This document shows, one piece after another, positions 5,404 through 14,100 of a stretch of DNA of 21,026 bases. The notes beneath the pieces are model-generated. The model saw only the letters and a program-made list of their open reading frames with translations. It made no database searches and had not been told where the DNA came from. A program made the position numbers and the translations under genes. Source of the stretch: an uncultured Streptococcus sp. Lineage in GTDB: Bacteria > Bacillota > Bacilli > Lactobacillales > Streptococcaceae. Positions within the stretch are counted from its first letter, which is position 1. The number at the start of each line of letters is the position of its first letter. The stretch covers positions 1-21,026 of the forward strand of contig CABPWC010000016.1 in assembly GCA_902461025.1 (NCBI GenBank), read 5' to 3'.

Positions 5404-6165
5404 ATGGAAGAACTCAAACTAATTCGTATCAGTGATATTCAAAAAAATCCCTACCAACCTCGTAAAGAATTCTCAAAAGAAAAAATAGAAGAACTTGCCC
5501 AATCTATTAAAGAAAATGGATTAATTCAACCAATTATCGTCCGTCAATCTCCAGTTATTGGATACGAAATCCTAGCTGGAGAAAGACGGTATCGGGCATC
5601 GATAGCAGCTGGGCTATCAGAAGTTCCTGTAATCATCAAAAATTTATCTGATCAGGACATGATGATTCACTCTATCATTGAAAATTTACAGCGAGAAGAC
5701 TTGAATCCGATTGAAGAAGCGAAAGCTTATCAATCTTTAATTGATAAAGGGTATACTCATGCAGACATTGCTGAAAAAATGGGGAAATCACGACCATATA
5801 TTACCAATCTTGTTCGCTTGCTAACACTCCCTGATTTTATTTTAACCGAAGTAGAAGCTGGAAAATTGTCTCAAGCACATGCTAGGCTCCTGATTCAACT
5901 ATCTACTGACGAACAAAAAAAATTACTCTATCGCATTCAGACAGAGGATTTATCAGTTCGGCAGGTGGAGTATCTACTTAAAGAAGAAAAAAATAAGAAG
6001 AAAATCAAAGAAAAAGATCACTTTATCAAAGAAGAAGAAGAAAATTTAAAAAAATTACTGGGATTAGATGTTCAGATTCGCCTCCAAAAGAAGGAAGCTG
6101 GGAAAATAACCATTTCTTTTCATAATCAAGAAGAGTACCAACGTTTTATTAACAGCCTGAAATAA
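5404..6165 (+). CDS. parB: Chromosome-partitioning protein ParB (Spo0J)
   Basis: 253-aa CTP-dependent DNA clamp that loads at parS sites near the origin and helps recruit SMC for segregation. The N-terminal ParB/sulfiredoxin domain carries the nucleotide-binding motif GERRYRA (59-65) and the conserved ENLQREDLNPIEEA block (93-106). The helix-turn-helix is at about 118-140 (THADIAEKMGKSRPYITN). A Lys/Glu-rich linker and the C-terminal dimerisation region (about 212-253) follow. No parA gene is present, as is usual in streptococci. The ATG lacks a recognisable Shine-Dalgarno sequence, and a GATACT hexamer lies only 8 bp upstream, so it may be translated from a very short leader. A likely cognate parS lies within tilS at 17730. 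Confidence 0.95.
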   Translation: MEELKLIRISDIQKNPYQPRKEFSKEKIEELAQSIKENGLIQPIIVRQSPVIGYEILAGERRYRASIAAGLSEVPVIIKNLSDQDMMIHSIIENLQREDLNPIEEAKAYQSLIDKGYTHADIAEKMGKSRPYITNLVRLLTLPDFILTEVEAGKLSQAHARLLIQLSTDEQKKLLYRIQTEDLSVRQVEYLLKEEKNKKKIKEKDHFIKEEEENLKKLLGLDVQIRLQKKEAGKITISFHNQEEYQRFINSLK

Positions 6166-6186
6166 GGCTGTTATTTTATTTTTCTC
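6151..6186 (+). terminator. Terminator overlapping the end of parB
   Basis: AACAGCC (6151-6157) and GGCTGTT (6166-6172) form a 7-bp stem with the stop codon in the loop, followed by a T-rich tract (ATTTTATTTTT). It separates parB transcription from the origin/dnaA promoter. Confidence 0.75.
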
Positions 6187-6371
6187 AAATCACAGACTTA
6201 TCCACTAAATTAGTAGAGGAAAAATCAGTAAAATCAAAATTTATACCTTTTATCCACAACTTGTGGATAAATCTTTTAAACATTGTGGATTGTTTTTCAC
6301 AAGTTGTGGAAAAAATGCTTGCTATATGATAAAATAGTGTTTAAGATTATACCATTTAGAAAAGGAGGAGT
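6187..6371 (+). promoter_or_regulatory. oriC: oriC part 1: DnaA boxes upstream of dnaA, and dnaA promoter
   Basis: The gap between parB and dnaA is AT-rich and packed with DnaA boxes. Perfect boxes are TTATCCACA at 6250-6258 (+) and TGTGGATAA at 6262-6270 (-), an inverted pair. One-mismatch boxes lie at 6198-6206 (TTATCCACT) and 6305-6313 (TGTGGAAAA); weaker ones lie at 6284-6292 and 6293-6301. An extended -10 (TGaTAAAAT, 6327-6335) is the probable dnaA promoter. The 6305-6313 box overlaps its expected -35 position, which predicts autoregulation by DnaA. Confidence 0.9.
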
Positions 6372-6377
6372 TTGTTG

Positions 6378-7736
6378 TTGAAAGAAAAACAATTTTGGAA
6401 TCAGATTTTAGAATTAGCTAAAGAAAGATTAACACGATCAATGTTTGATTTCTACGTGACACCTGCTGAATTAATAAAGGTCGAGGGAAATGTAGCTACT
6501 ATATTTTTACCAAGATCTGAAATGGAAATGGTTTGGAGTACAAAACTCAATGATATAATTGTAGCTGTCGGTTTCCAAATCTACGACACTGAAATAAAAG
6601 CCCAATATGTATTAACTAAGGAAGATTCTAATACCTCCGATGTAGCAAGTAATATTGAAAACAGTAATCACCAACAGGAACAACTTGAAAAATCTATTCC
6701 TTATTCAGAAACAGGATTAAGAGATATTTATACTTTTGATAATTTTATCCAAGGTGATGGAAATATTTGGGCTAAGTCTGCTGCTTTAGCCGTCTCAGAA
6801 GATCCTGGACTAACTTATAATCCTCTGTTTATATATGGAGGACCCGGTTTAGGAAAAACTCACTTACTCAATGCTCTGGGAAATGAAATTCTCAAAAAAA
6901 ATCCTAATGCGCGTGTTAAATACATTCCTGCTGAAAGCTTTATTAATGAATTTTTAGATCATCTAAGGCTAAATGATATGGATAATTTTAAAAAAACCTA
7001 TCGAAGTTTAGATCTCCTTCTTATTGATGATATTCAATCTCTTAGTGGAAATAAAGTACAAACTCAGGATGAATTTTTTAATACATTTAACAAACTTCAC
7101 AGTAATAATAAACAGATTGTTTTAACGAGTGACCGCAGACCAGAACAACTAGAAAATTTACCTGAGCGTCTTGTCACGCGCTTCTCATGGGGATTAACAA
7201 CGGATATTACTCCTCCAGATTTTGAAACTCGTATTGCTATTTTAAACAGTAAAACAGAGGATCTTGATTATCATTTTCAACCTGACACAATCGAATATTT
7301 GGCTGGCCAGTTTGACTCTAATGTACGTGAACTAGAAGGTGCGCTCAAAGATATTAGTCTCATGGCTAAAGTCAAACAAATAAACACGATAACTGTAGAT
7401 ATCGCATCTGAGGCTATACGTGCTCGAAAACAAAGTGTTAGCACCATGACTGTTATTCCGATTGAAAAAATCCAAGAGGAAGTCGGAAACTTTTATGATG
7501 TCAGCGTTAAGGAGATGAAGGGAACTAGACGTGTTCAGAATATTGTTCTAGCTCGTCAAGTTGCTATGTATCTAGCTAGAGAGCTGACAGATAATAGCCT
7601 TCCAAAAATCGGAAAAGAATTTGGTGGTAAAGATCATACGACCGTCATTCATGCTCATGCAAAAATCAAATCTATGATTGAAACGGATGATAAATTACGT
7701 ATAGAAATCGAAACTATCAAAAAGAAAATCAAATAA
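6378..7736 (+). CDS. dnaA: Chromosomal replication initiator DnaA
   Basis: AAA+ initiator that binds DnaA boxes and opens oriC; about 452 aa, close to the usual length. Domain I (about 1-80) binds partner proteins and a variable linker follows. The ATPase domain has Walker A GGPGLGKT (154-161) and a Walker B-type LLLIDDIQSL. C-terminal domain IV carries the box-recognition signature GKDHTTVIHAHAK. Three consecutive TTG codons stand at 6372, 6375 and 6378. The GGAGG at 6364-6368 is best spaced (9 nt) for the third, giving M-KEKQFW as in pneumococcal DnaA. The N-terminus and linker diverge clearly from S. pneumoniae, while domains III-IV are conserved. DnaA boxes flank the gene on both sides. 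Confidence 0.97.
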   Translation: MKEKQFWNQILELAKERLTRSMFDFYVTPAELIKVEGNVATIFLPRSEMEMVWSTKLNDIIVAVGFQIYDTEIKAQYVLTKEDSNTSDVASNIENSNHQQEQLEKSIPYSETGLRDIYTFDNFIQGDGNIWAKSAALAVSEDPGLTYNPLFIYGGPGLGKTHLLNALGNEILKKNPNARVKYIPAESFINEFLDHLRLNDMDNFKKTYRSLDLLLIDDIQSLSGNKVQTQDEFFNTFNKLHSNNKQIVLTSDRRPEQLENLPERLVTRFSWGLTTDITPPDFETRIAILNSKTEDLDYHFQPDTIEYLAGQFDSNVRELEGALKDISLMAKVKQINTITVDIASEAIRARKQSVSTMTVIPIEKIQEEVGNFYDVSVKEMKGTRRVQNIVLARQVAMYLARELTDNSLPKIGKEFGGKDHTTVIHAHAKIKSMIETDDKLRIEIETIKKKIK

Positions 7737-7738
7737 CT

Positions 7739-7885
7739 TGTGGATAAGTGTTTACATTTTTACTAATTTATACACATCTTTTAAACAAGTGTAACTTCTT
7801 AAATTTTCTAAACTAAACTAGGTTTTCCACAAATTTCACACAGCCTACTATTACTATTAACCTTCTAATAATAAAAATAAATAAA
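7739..7885 (+). promoter_or_regulatory. oriC: oriC part 2: DnaA boxes and putative DnaA-trio unwinding element
   Basis: The dnaA-dnaN gap holds TGTGGATAA (7739-7747, perfect, minus), TTATACACA (7768-7776, one mismatch), TTTTCCACA (7823-7831, one mismatch) and the weak AATTTCACA (7832-7840). These are followed by a short GC patch (CAGC) and the triplet run CTA-CTA-TTA-CTA-TTA (7845-7859), then an A/T-only tract. On the opposite strand the triplets read 3'-GAT-GAT-AAT-GAT-AAT. This is the arrangement of the Bacillus DnaA-trio basal unwinding system: box, GC patch, trios, AT-rich DNA. Unwinding here is inferred from that resemblance. Confidence 0.8.
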
Positions 7886-7894
7886 GGAGATTCC

Positions 7895-9031
7895 ATGATT
7901 CATTTTTCAATTAACAAAAATCTATTCCTGCAATCATTAAATATTACAAAACGTGCTATTAGTTCTAAAAATGCTATTCCTGTTTTATCAACGATCAAAA
8001 TCGATGTGACAAACGAAGGAATTACATTAATTGGATCTAATGGTCAAATTTCAATTGAAAACTTCATTTCTCAAAAAGATGAAAATGCAGGTCTTTTGAT
8101 TAACTCTTTAGGTTCTATCCTTCTAGAAGCTTCATTCTTTATCAATGTAGTATCAAGTCTTCCAGATGTGACTCTTGATTTCAAAGAGATCGAGCAACAT
8201 CAGATTGTATTAACAAGTGGAAAATCAGAGATTACCCTTAAAGGTAAAGATAGTGAACAATATCCACGTATCCAGGAAATCGCTGCAAGTAATCCTTTAG
8301 TTCTTGAAACAAAACTTCTTAAGAAGATTATCAACGAAACTGCCTTTGCAGCTAGTGTACAAGAAAGTCGTCCTATTTTGACTGGTGTTCACTTTGTTTT
8401 GAGTAATCATCAAGAATTAAAAACAGTTGCAACAGACTCACATCGTCTGAGCCAGAAAAAATTAACTCTTGAGAAAAATAGTGATAATTTTGATGTTGTT
8501 ATCCCAAGTCGCTCTCTACGCGAATTTTCAGCTGTTTTTACGGACGATATTGAAACAGTAGAGATTTTCTTTGCAAATAATCAAATTCTCTTTAGAAGCG
8601 AAAATATTAGCTTCTATACACGCCTCTTAGAAGGTAATTATCCTGATACAGATCGCTTAATTCCAACCGACTTTAATACGACAGTGACTTTTGATGTTGT
8701 TCATTTACGTCAATCTATGGAACGTGCTCGTCTTTTATCAAGTGCTACTCAAAATGGAACTGTAAAATTAGAAATCAAACAAGGAGTAGTTACAGCACAT
8801 GTAAATTCTCCAGAAGTTGGTAAAGTAGATGAAGAAATCGATACAGTTGCTGTATCTGGTGAAGATTTAACGATTAGCTTTAACCCAACTTACTTGATTG
8901 AAGCATTAAAAGCCTTGAATAGTGAAAAGGTAACAATCAGCTTCATCTCAGCAGTTCGTCCTTTTACTTTGGTACCAGCTGACACAGATGAAGATTTCAT
9001 GCAGCTGATTACACCAGTTCGTACAAATTAA
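7895..9031 (+). CDS. dnaN: DNA polymerase III beta sliding clamp DnaN
   Basis: 378-aa processivity clamp; homodimers encircle DNA and tether polymerase and repair proteins. Full length, with three clamp folds in sequence. Recognisable family segments include NAIPVLSTIKIDV near the N-terminus, ATDSHRLSQKKL in the middle domain, and the C-terminal FTLVPADTDEDFMQLITPVR, which lines the peptide-binding pocket. ATAAAGGAG precedes the ATG at good distance. It directly follows the second oriC box cluster, so dnaA read-through or a promoter buried in the origin drives it. A hairpin terminator follows within 4 bp of the stop. Confidence 0.97.
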   Translation: MIHFSINKNLFLQSLNITKRAISSKNAIPVLSTIKIDVTNEGITLIGSNGQISIENFISQKDENAGLLINSLGSILLEASFFINVVSSLPDVTLDFKEIEQHQIVLTSGKSEITLKGKDSEQYPRIQEIAASNPLVLETKLLKKIINETAFAASVQESRPILTGVHFVLSNHQELKTVATDSHRLSQKKLTLEKNSDNFDVVIPSRSLREFSAVFTDDIETVEIFFANNQILFRSENISFYTRLLEGNYPDTDRLIPTDFNTTVTFDVVHLRQSMERARLLSSATQNGTVKLEIKQGVVTAHVNSPEVGKVDEEIDTVAVSGEDLTISFNPTYLIEALKALNSEKVTISFISAVRPFTLVPADTDEDFMQLITPVRTN

Positions 9032-9034
9032 TAG

Positions 9035-9063
9035 AAAGAGGTTGAGCCTAGCTCACCTCTTTT
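9035..9063 (+). terminator. Terminator after dnaN
   Basis: AAAGAGGT(T)GAGC pairs with GCTCACCTCTTT around a CTA loop, with one bulged T, and ends in T4. It closes the dnaA-dnaN unit just before the promoter of the next gene. Confidence 0.75.
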
Positions 9064-9064
9064 A

Positions 9065-9073
9065 TGATATAAT
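9065..9073 (+). promoter_or_regulatory. Extended -10 promoter of the DUF951 gene
   Basis: TGaTATAAT is a perfect extended -10 and has no clear -35. It lies 25 nt before the ATG, behind the dnaN terminator, so the gene has its own promoter. Confidence 0.65.
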
Positions 9074-9097
9074 CAGAAATATGAAAAGGAGAGTAGT

Positions 9098-9292
9098 ATG
9101 TATCAAGTTGGAAATTTTGTTGAAATGAAAAAACCACATGCTTGTACAATCAAATCTACAGGCAAAAAAGCGAATCGTTGGGAAATTACACGTCTAGGTG
9201 CAGATATCAAAATAAAATGCAGTAATTGTGATCATGTTGTCATGATGAGTCGCTATGATTTTGAAAGAAAAATGAGTAAAATTATCGACTAA
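9098..9292 (+). CDS. DUF951 family small protein
   Basis: 64-aa conserved protein of unknown function, found between dnaN and ychF throughout streptococci and related Firmicutes. The sequence MYQVGNFVEMKKPHACTIK continues into a WEITRLGADIKIKCSNCDHVVMM segment. One CxxC (CSNC, about 47-50) together with the Cys in HAC suggests a small metal- or nucleic-acid-binding fold; that is only inferred. AAAGGAG precedes the start by about 7 nt, and the gene has its own extended -10 promoter. The family assignment is firm and the function is unknown. Confidence 0.88.
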   Translation: MYQVGNFVEMKKPHACTIKSTGKKANRWEITRLGADIKIKCSNCDHVVMMSRYDFERKMSKIID

Positions 9293-9331
9293 ATGCAAGG
9301 AGTTAGAGGGTTAGCAAGTTTTCCCTTTTTG

Positions 9332-9340
9332 TGTTATAAT
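9332..9340 (+). promoter_or_regulatory. Extended -10 promoter of ychF
   Basis: TGtTATAAT, extended -10, 37 nt before the ychF ATG in the 84-bp gap after the DUF951 gene. No strong -35 is visible. Confidence 0.6.
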
Positions 9341-9376
9341 ATTGAAGATTGAAATGTGAACGGAGAATGAGAAATT

Positions 9377-10492
9377 ATGGCTTTAACAGCAGGTATCGTG
9401 GGTTTGCCAAACGTTGGTAAATCAACCCTATTTAACGCAATTACAAAAGCAGGAGCAGAGGCTGCAAATTATCCATTTGCAACTATTGACCCAAACGTTG
9501 GGATGGTAGAAGTTCCAGATGAACGCCTCCAAAAATTGACGGAAATGATTACTCCTAAGAAAACAGTCCCAACAACCTTTGAATTTACAGATATTGCAGG
9601 GATTGTCAAAGGGGCTTCTAAAGGTGAAGGTCTTGGGAACAAATTCTTGGCCAATATCCGTGAAGTTGATGCCATTGTTCATGTGGTTCGTGCCTTTGAT
9701 GATGAAAATGTCATGCGTGAGCAAGGTCGTGAAGATGCTTTTGTAGATCCATTAGCAGATATTGATACCATTAACCTAGAGTTGATTCTTGCGGACTTAG
9801 AATCTGTGAATAAACGCTATGCGCGTGTGGAAAAGATGGCACGTACGCAAAAAGATAAGGAATCAGTTGCAGAATTTAACGTTCTCCAAAAGATTAAACC
9901 AGTTCTTGAAGATGGAAAATCAGCTCGTACCATTGAATTCACAGATGAAGAACAAAAAGTAGTTAAAGGACTCTTCCTCTTGACCACTAAACCAGTTCTT
10001 TATGTAGCAAATGTGGATGAGGATGTCGTTGGAGACCCAGAATCTATTGATTATGTGAAGCAAATCCGTGAATTCGCAGCAACAGAAAATGCAGAGGTGG
10101 TGGTCATTTCTGCGCGTGCTGAAGAAGAAATTTCTGAGTTAGACGATGAAGATAAAAAAGAGTTTCTTGAAGCTATTGGTTTGACAGAATCAGGTGTGGA
10201 TAAGTTGACTCGAGCTGCTTACCATCTATTAGGACTTGGAACTTACTTCACAGCTGGTGAAAAAGAAGTTCGTGCTTGGACCTTTAAACGAGGTATGAAA
10301 GCTCCTCAAGCAGCTGGTATTATCCACTCTGACTTCGAAAAAGGATTTATTCGTGCAGTAACGATGTCTTATGATGATTTGATTAAATACGGATCTGAAA
10401 AGGCTGTAAAAGAAGCTGGACGCTTGCGTGAAGAAGGAAAAGAATATGTCGTTCAAGATGGCGACATCATGGAATTCCGCTTTAACGTTTAA
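9377..10492 (+). CDS. ychF: Ribosome-associated Obg-family ATPase YchF/OLA1
   Basis: 371-aa P-loop NTPase of the Obg family that hydrolyses ATP in preference to GTP and associates with ribosomes. The G1 loop is GLPNVGKS (9-16), followed by DIAGIVKGASKGEGLGNKFL (G3 and switch II). The G4 position reads NVDE rather than NKxD, the hallmark of YchF's altered nucleotide specificity. The C-terminal TGS domain (about 280-371) ends in the conserved QDGDIMEFRFNV. Length and motifs are intact. GGAG lies about 11 nt before the ATG. Codon usage is tidier and more GC-rich than in its neighbours, consistent with high expression. Pth follows after a hairpin. Confidence 0.96.
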   Translation: MALTAGIVGLPNVGKSTLFNAITKAGAEAANYPFATIDPNVGMVEVPDERLQKLTEMITPKKTVPTTFEFTDIAGIVKGASKGEGLGNKFLANIREVDAIVHVVRAFDDENVMREQGREDAFVDPLADIDTINLELILADLESVNKRYARVEKMARTQKDKESVAEFNVLQKIKPVLEDGKSARTIEFTDEEQKVVKGLFLLTTKPVLYVANVDEDVVGDPESIDYVKQIREFAATENAEVVVISARAEEEISELDDEDKKEFLEAIGLTESGVDKLTRAAYHLLGLGTYFTAGEKEVRAWTFKRGMKAPQAAGIIHSDFEKGFIRAVTMSYDDLIKYGSEKAVKEAGRLREEGKEYVVQDGDIMEFRFNV

Positions 10493-10517
10493 TGAACATT
10501 TTAAATAGTGTCAATTA

Positions 10518-10545
10518 GGTTGGAAAAAAATTCCAACCCTTTTGG
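10518..10545 (+). terminator. Hairpin between ychF and pth
   Basis: GGTTGGAA / TTCCAACC (10518-10525 / 10531-10538) with an A5 loop and a perfect 8-bp stem, followed by the modest T-rich CTTTTGG. It is probably a leaky terminator, or a processing element, ahead of pth. Confidence 0.6.
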
Positions 10546-10564
10546 CTTTTGAAAGGAAAAATAA

Positions 10565-11134
10565 ATGACAAAACTACTTGTGGGATTGGGAAATCCAGGA
10601 GATAAATATTTTGAAACCAAACATAATGTTGGCTTTATGCTGATTGATCAACTAGCAAAAAAACAGAACGTCACCTTTACACACGATAAGATATTCCAAG
10701 CCGAGTTAGCTTCATTTTTCCTTAATGGTGAAAAAATTTATCTGGTGAAACCGACTACTTTTATGAATGAAAGTGGAAAAGCAGTTCATGCTTTATTAAC
10801 CTACTATGGTTTAGATATTGAAGATTTACTCATTATTTACGATGATCTTGACATGGAAGTTGGAAAAATTCGTCTTCGAGCTAAAGGCTCAGCTGGTGGC
10901 CATAATGGAATCAAGTCAATTATTCAACATATTGGTACACAGGTTTTCAATCGTGTAAAGATTGGTATTGGAAGACCTAAAAAAGGAATGTCAGTGGTTC
11001 ATCATGTTTTGAGTAAGTTTGATCAAGAAGATTATATTGGTATTTTACAGTCAATTGACAAAGTTTACGACGCTGTAAACTATTATTTACAAGAGAATAA
11101 CTTTGAAAAAACAATGCAGAAATATAATGGGTAA
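10565..11134 (+). CDS. pth: Peptidyl-tRNA hydrolase
   Basis: 189-aa enzyme that frees tRNA from peptidyl-tRNA dropped by ribosomes. All family landmarks are present: GLGNPG (7-12), the catalytic His in KHNVGF (H20), FMNESG (N68), IYDDLDMEVG (91-100) and GSAGGHNGIKSI with its substrate-binding Asn. The length is standard. GAAAGGA precedes the ATG. Its end comes 4 bp before the chosen mfd start, and other in-frame mfd starts overlap it, so the two genes are probably co-transcribed. The pth-mfd pair next to ychF is the usual Firmicute arrangement. Confidence 0.97.
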   Translation: MTKLLVGLGNPGDKYFETKHNVGFMLIDQLAKKQNVTFTHDKIFQAELASFFLNGEKIYLVKPTTFMNESGKAVHALLTYYGLDIEDLLIIYDDLDMEVGKIRLRAKGSAGGHNGIKSIIQHIGTQVFNRVKIGIGRPKKGMSVVHHVLSKFDQEDYIGILQSIDKVYDAVNYYLQENNFEKTMQKYNG

Positions 11135-11138
11135 AGAA

Positions 11139-14100
11139 ATGTCATTAATCGATTTCTTTTTAGAGAATAAGCAGATACAATCATGGAATGAGCATTTATC
11201 TCTCAAACAAAGACAATTACTACTTGGTCTTTCTGGTTCAGCAAAGTCTTTGGCTATTGCAAGTAGTGCAAAAAATCAGGACAAAATTTTAGTAATGACT
11301 TCGACTTATGGAGAGGCTGAACGTCTGGTCAATGATTTAATTTCCATCTTAGGTTCAGATTTAGTTTATCCATTCTTAGTAGATGATTCACCAATGGTAG
11401 AATTTTTAGTATCGTCACAAGAAAAGATTTTTTCTCGCGTCGAAGCTTTGCGTTTTTTAAGAGATAGGTCTCAAAAAGGGATTTTAGTTTGTAACCTAGC
11501 AGCTAGTCGCTTATTTTTACCAGATCCTCAAGTTTTTGATAATAGTATTTTAAAGCTTGAAATTGGCCAAGAATGTGAACAAAGTGAACTAAAAAATCAC
11601 TTGATTTCTCTTGGTTATAAAAAAGTTACACAAGTTCAAAGTCAAGGTGAGTTTAGTCTTCGAGGAGATATTCTGGATATCTTTGAAACCTCTCAAATAT
11701 CTCCTTATCGAATAGAATTTTTTGGTGATGAGATTGATGGGATTAGAGAATTTGATGCTGAAACTCAATTATCAAAAGATAGTCAATCTCAAGTCTTGAT
11801 TTATCCAGCTAGTGATATTTTGCTAACTGATGAAGATTATCATCGTGGTCAAAAATTCTTAGAACATGAGATTGATAAAGCTATTTCTCCAACTTTAAAG
11901 TCTTACTTAGAAGAAGTTTTTAGTTGTACGAAAGAGCAAGTTCTTCATGCAGATATTCGCAAGTTTTTATCTGTTTTTTATAAAAAACAGTGGACATTGA
12001 TAGACTATTTGAATCAAGTTCCTATTATCTTTGATGATTTTCAAAAAATTATCAATCAGTATGATATTTTTGATAAGGAAACAGCTGGCTACTTTACAGA
12101 AGATTTACACAATAGTAAAGCTGTATCAAGTTTACAATATTTTGCTGATGTAGAAAGTCAGTTTAAAAAATATTTACCAGCCAGCTTCTTTTCTAATTTT
12201 CAAAAGGGACTTGGAAATCTAAAATTTGATCATCTTTATCAATTTAATCAATATCCAATGCAAGAATTCTTCAATCAGTTTTCTTTTCTGAAAGAAGAAA
12301 TTGAACGCTATAAAAAATTAAAATATACGATTGTTCTTCAATCAAGCAACCAAACAGAACTAAAAAAACTGTCAACGATTCTTGATGAATATAGCATTAA
12401 AGTTGACAATAGTAATCAAAGTGAAATCTGTAAAGGAACTGTCAATCTTATTGAAGGAAACCTTCGTCATGGTTTTCATTTTGTGGATGAGAATCTAGTA
12501 TTCATCACTGAATATGAAATTTTCAAAAAGAAGATTAAACGTAAATATAGAAGACAAAATATTAGCAATGCTGAGAGATTAAAGGACTATAATGAGCTCC
12601 AAAAAGGAGATTATGTTGTTCATCAAATTCATGGGATTGGTCAATATTTAGGAATCGAAACGATTGAACTCAAAGGGATTCACCGAGATTATGTAAGTAT
12701 CCAATATCAAAATGGAGATCGAATTTCTATCCCTGTAGAACAAATCCAAACCTTATCTAAGTATGTTTCAAGTGACGGTAAGGCTCCAAAGTTAAACAAA
12801 TTAAACGATGGACGTTTTAAAAAAGCTAAGCAAAAAGTTAAAAATCAAGTTGAAGACATTGCAGATGACTTAATTAAGTTATATGCAGAGAGGAGTCAAC
12901 TTGAAGGTTTTGCATTTTCAAAAGATGATGAAGATCAGGTTGCTTTTGATGAGGCTTTCCCTTATGTTGAAACTGAAGATCAACTTCGAAGTATCGAAGA
13001 AATTAAGAAAGATATGCAGGCTTCTCAACCAATGGATAGACTTTTGGTTGGAGATGTTGGTTTTGGTAAGACTGAGGTGGCCATGCGAGCTGCTTTTAAG
13101 GCTGTAAATAATCATAAACAGGTTGTTGTTTTAGTACCAACCACAGTTCTTGCTCAGCAACATTATAGTAATTTCAAGGAAAGATTTGAGCAGTTTGCTG
13201 TCAATGTAGATGTTTTAAGTCGTTTTAGAAGTAAAAAAGAGCAGACTGAAACACTTAAAAAATTGAAAAAAGGCCAAGTTGATATTCTGATAGGAACCCA
13301 TCGAGTTTTATCTAAAGATGTTGAATTTGCAGATTTAGGCTTGATCATCATCGATGAGGAACAACGTTTTGGTGTCAAACATAAGGAAGCTTTGAAGGAA
13401 TTAAAAAAGAAGGTTGATGTCTTAACTTTGACAGCTACACCAATTCCTCGAACTCTTCATATGTCTATGTTAGGTATTCGAGATTTATCTGTCATCGAAA
13501 CTCCCCCAACCAATCGATATCCTGTACAAACCTATGTCCTTGAACAGAATGATCGTGTCATTCGAGATGCTGTATTGAGAGAAATTGATCGTGGTGGTCA
13601 GGTTTACTATCTTTACAATAAAGTTGACTCGATTGAAAAGAAGGTTTCAGAGTTACAAGAACTGATTCCAGAAGCTTCTATTGGTTTTGTTCATGGTCAA
13701 ATGAGTGAAATTCGTTTGGAGAACACACTACTTGATTTCATTGAAGGTGAATATGATATTTTAGTAACCACGACAATCATTGAAACAGGGGTAGACATTC
13801 CAAATGCCAATACCTTGTTTATCGAAAATGCGGATCACATGGGTCTGTCTACCTTGTATCAATTAAGAGGTCGGGTTGGTCGTAGTAATCGTATTGCTTA
13901 TGCCTATCTCATGTATCGACCAGATAAATCATTGACAGAAGTTTCTGAGAAGAGATTGGAGGCAATTAAAGGTTTCACTGAATTGGGTTCTGGTTTCAAA
14001 ATTGCCATGCGTGATTTGTCTATCCGTGGAGCGGGTAATCTTTTGGGAAGTTCGCAGTCCGGTTTTATTGATTCAGTTGGTTTTGAACTCTATTCTCAGT

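Noticed and set aside
6372..6377. Upstream TTG starts for dnaA at 6372 and 6375
   Set aside because: They are only 3-6 nt from the GGAGG. The third TTG at 6378 has better spacing and agrees with the pneumococcal DnaA N-terminus.
9428..10456. Several antisense open frames within ychF (9428-9724, 9469-9675, 10229-10456)
   Set aside because: All are shadows of the highly conserved ychF frame, without SD sites or family resemblance.
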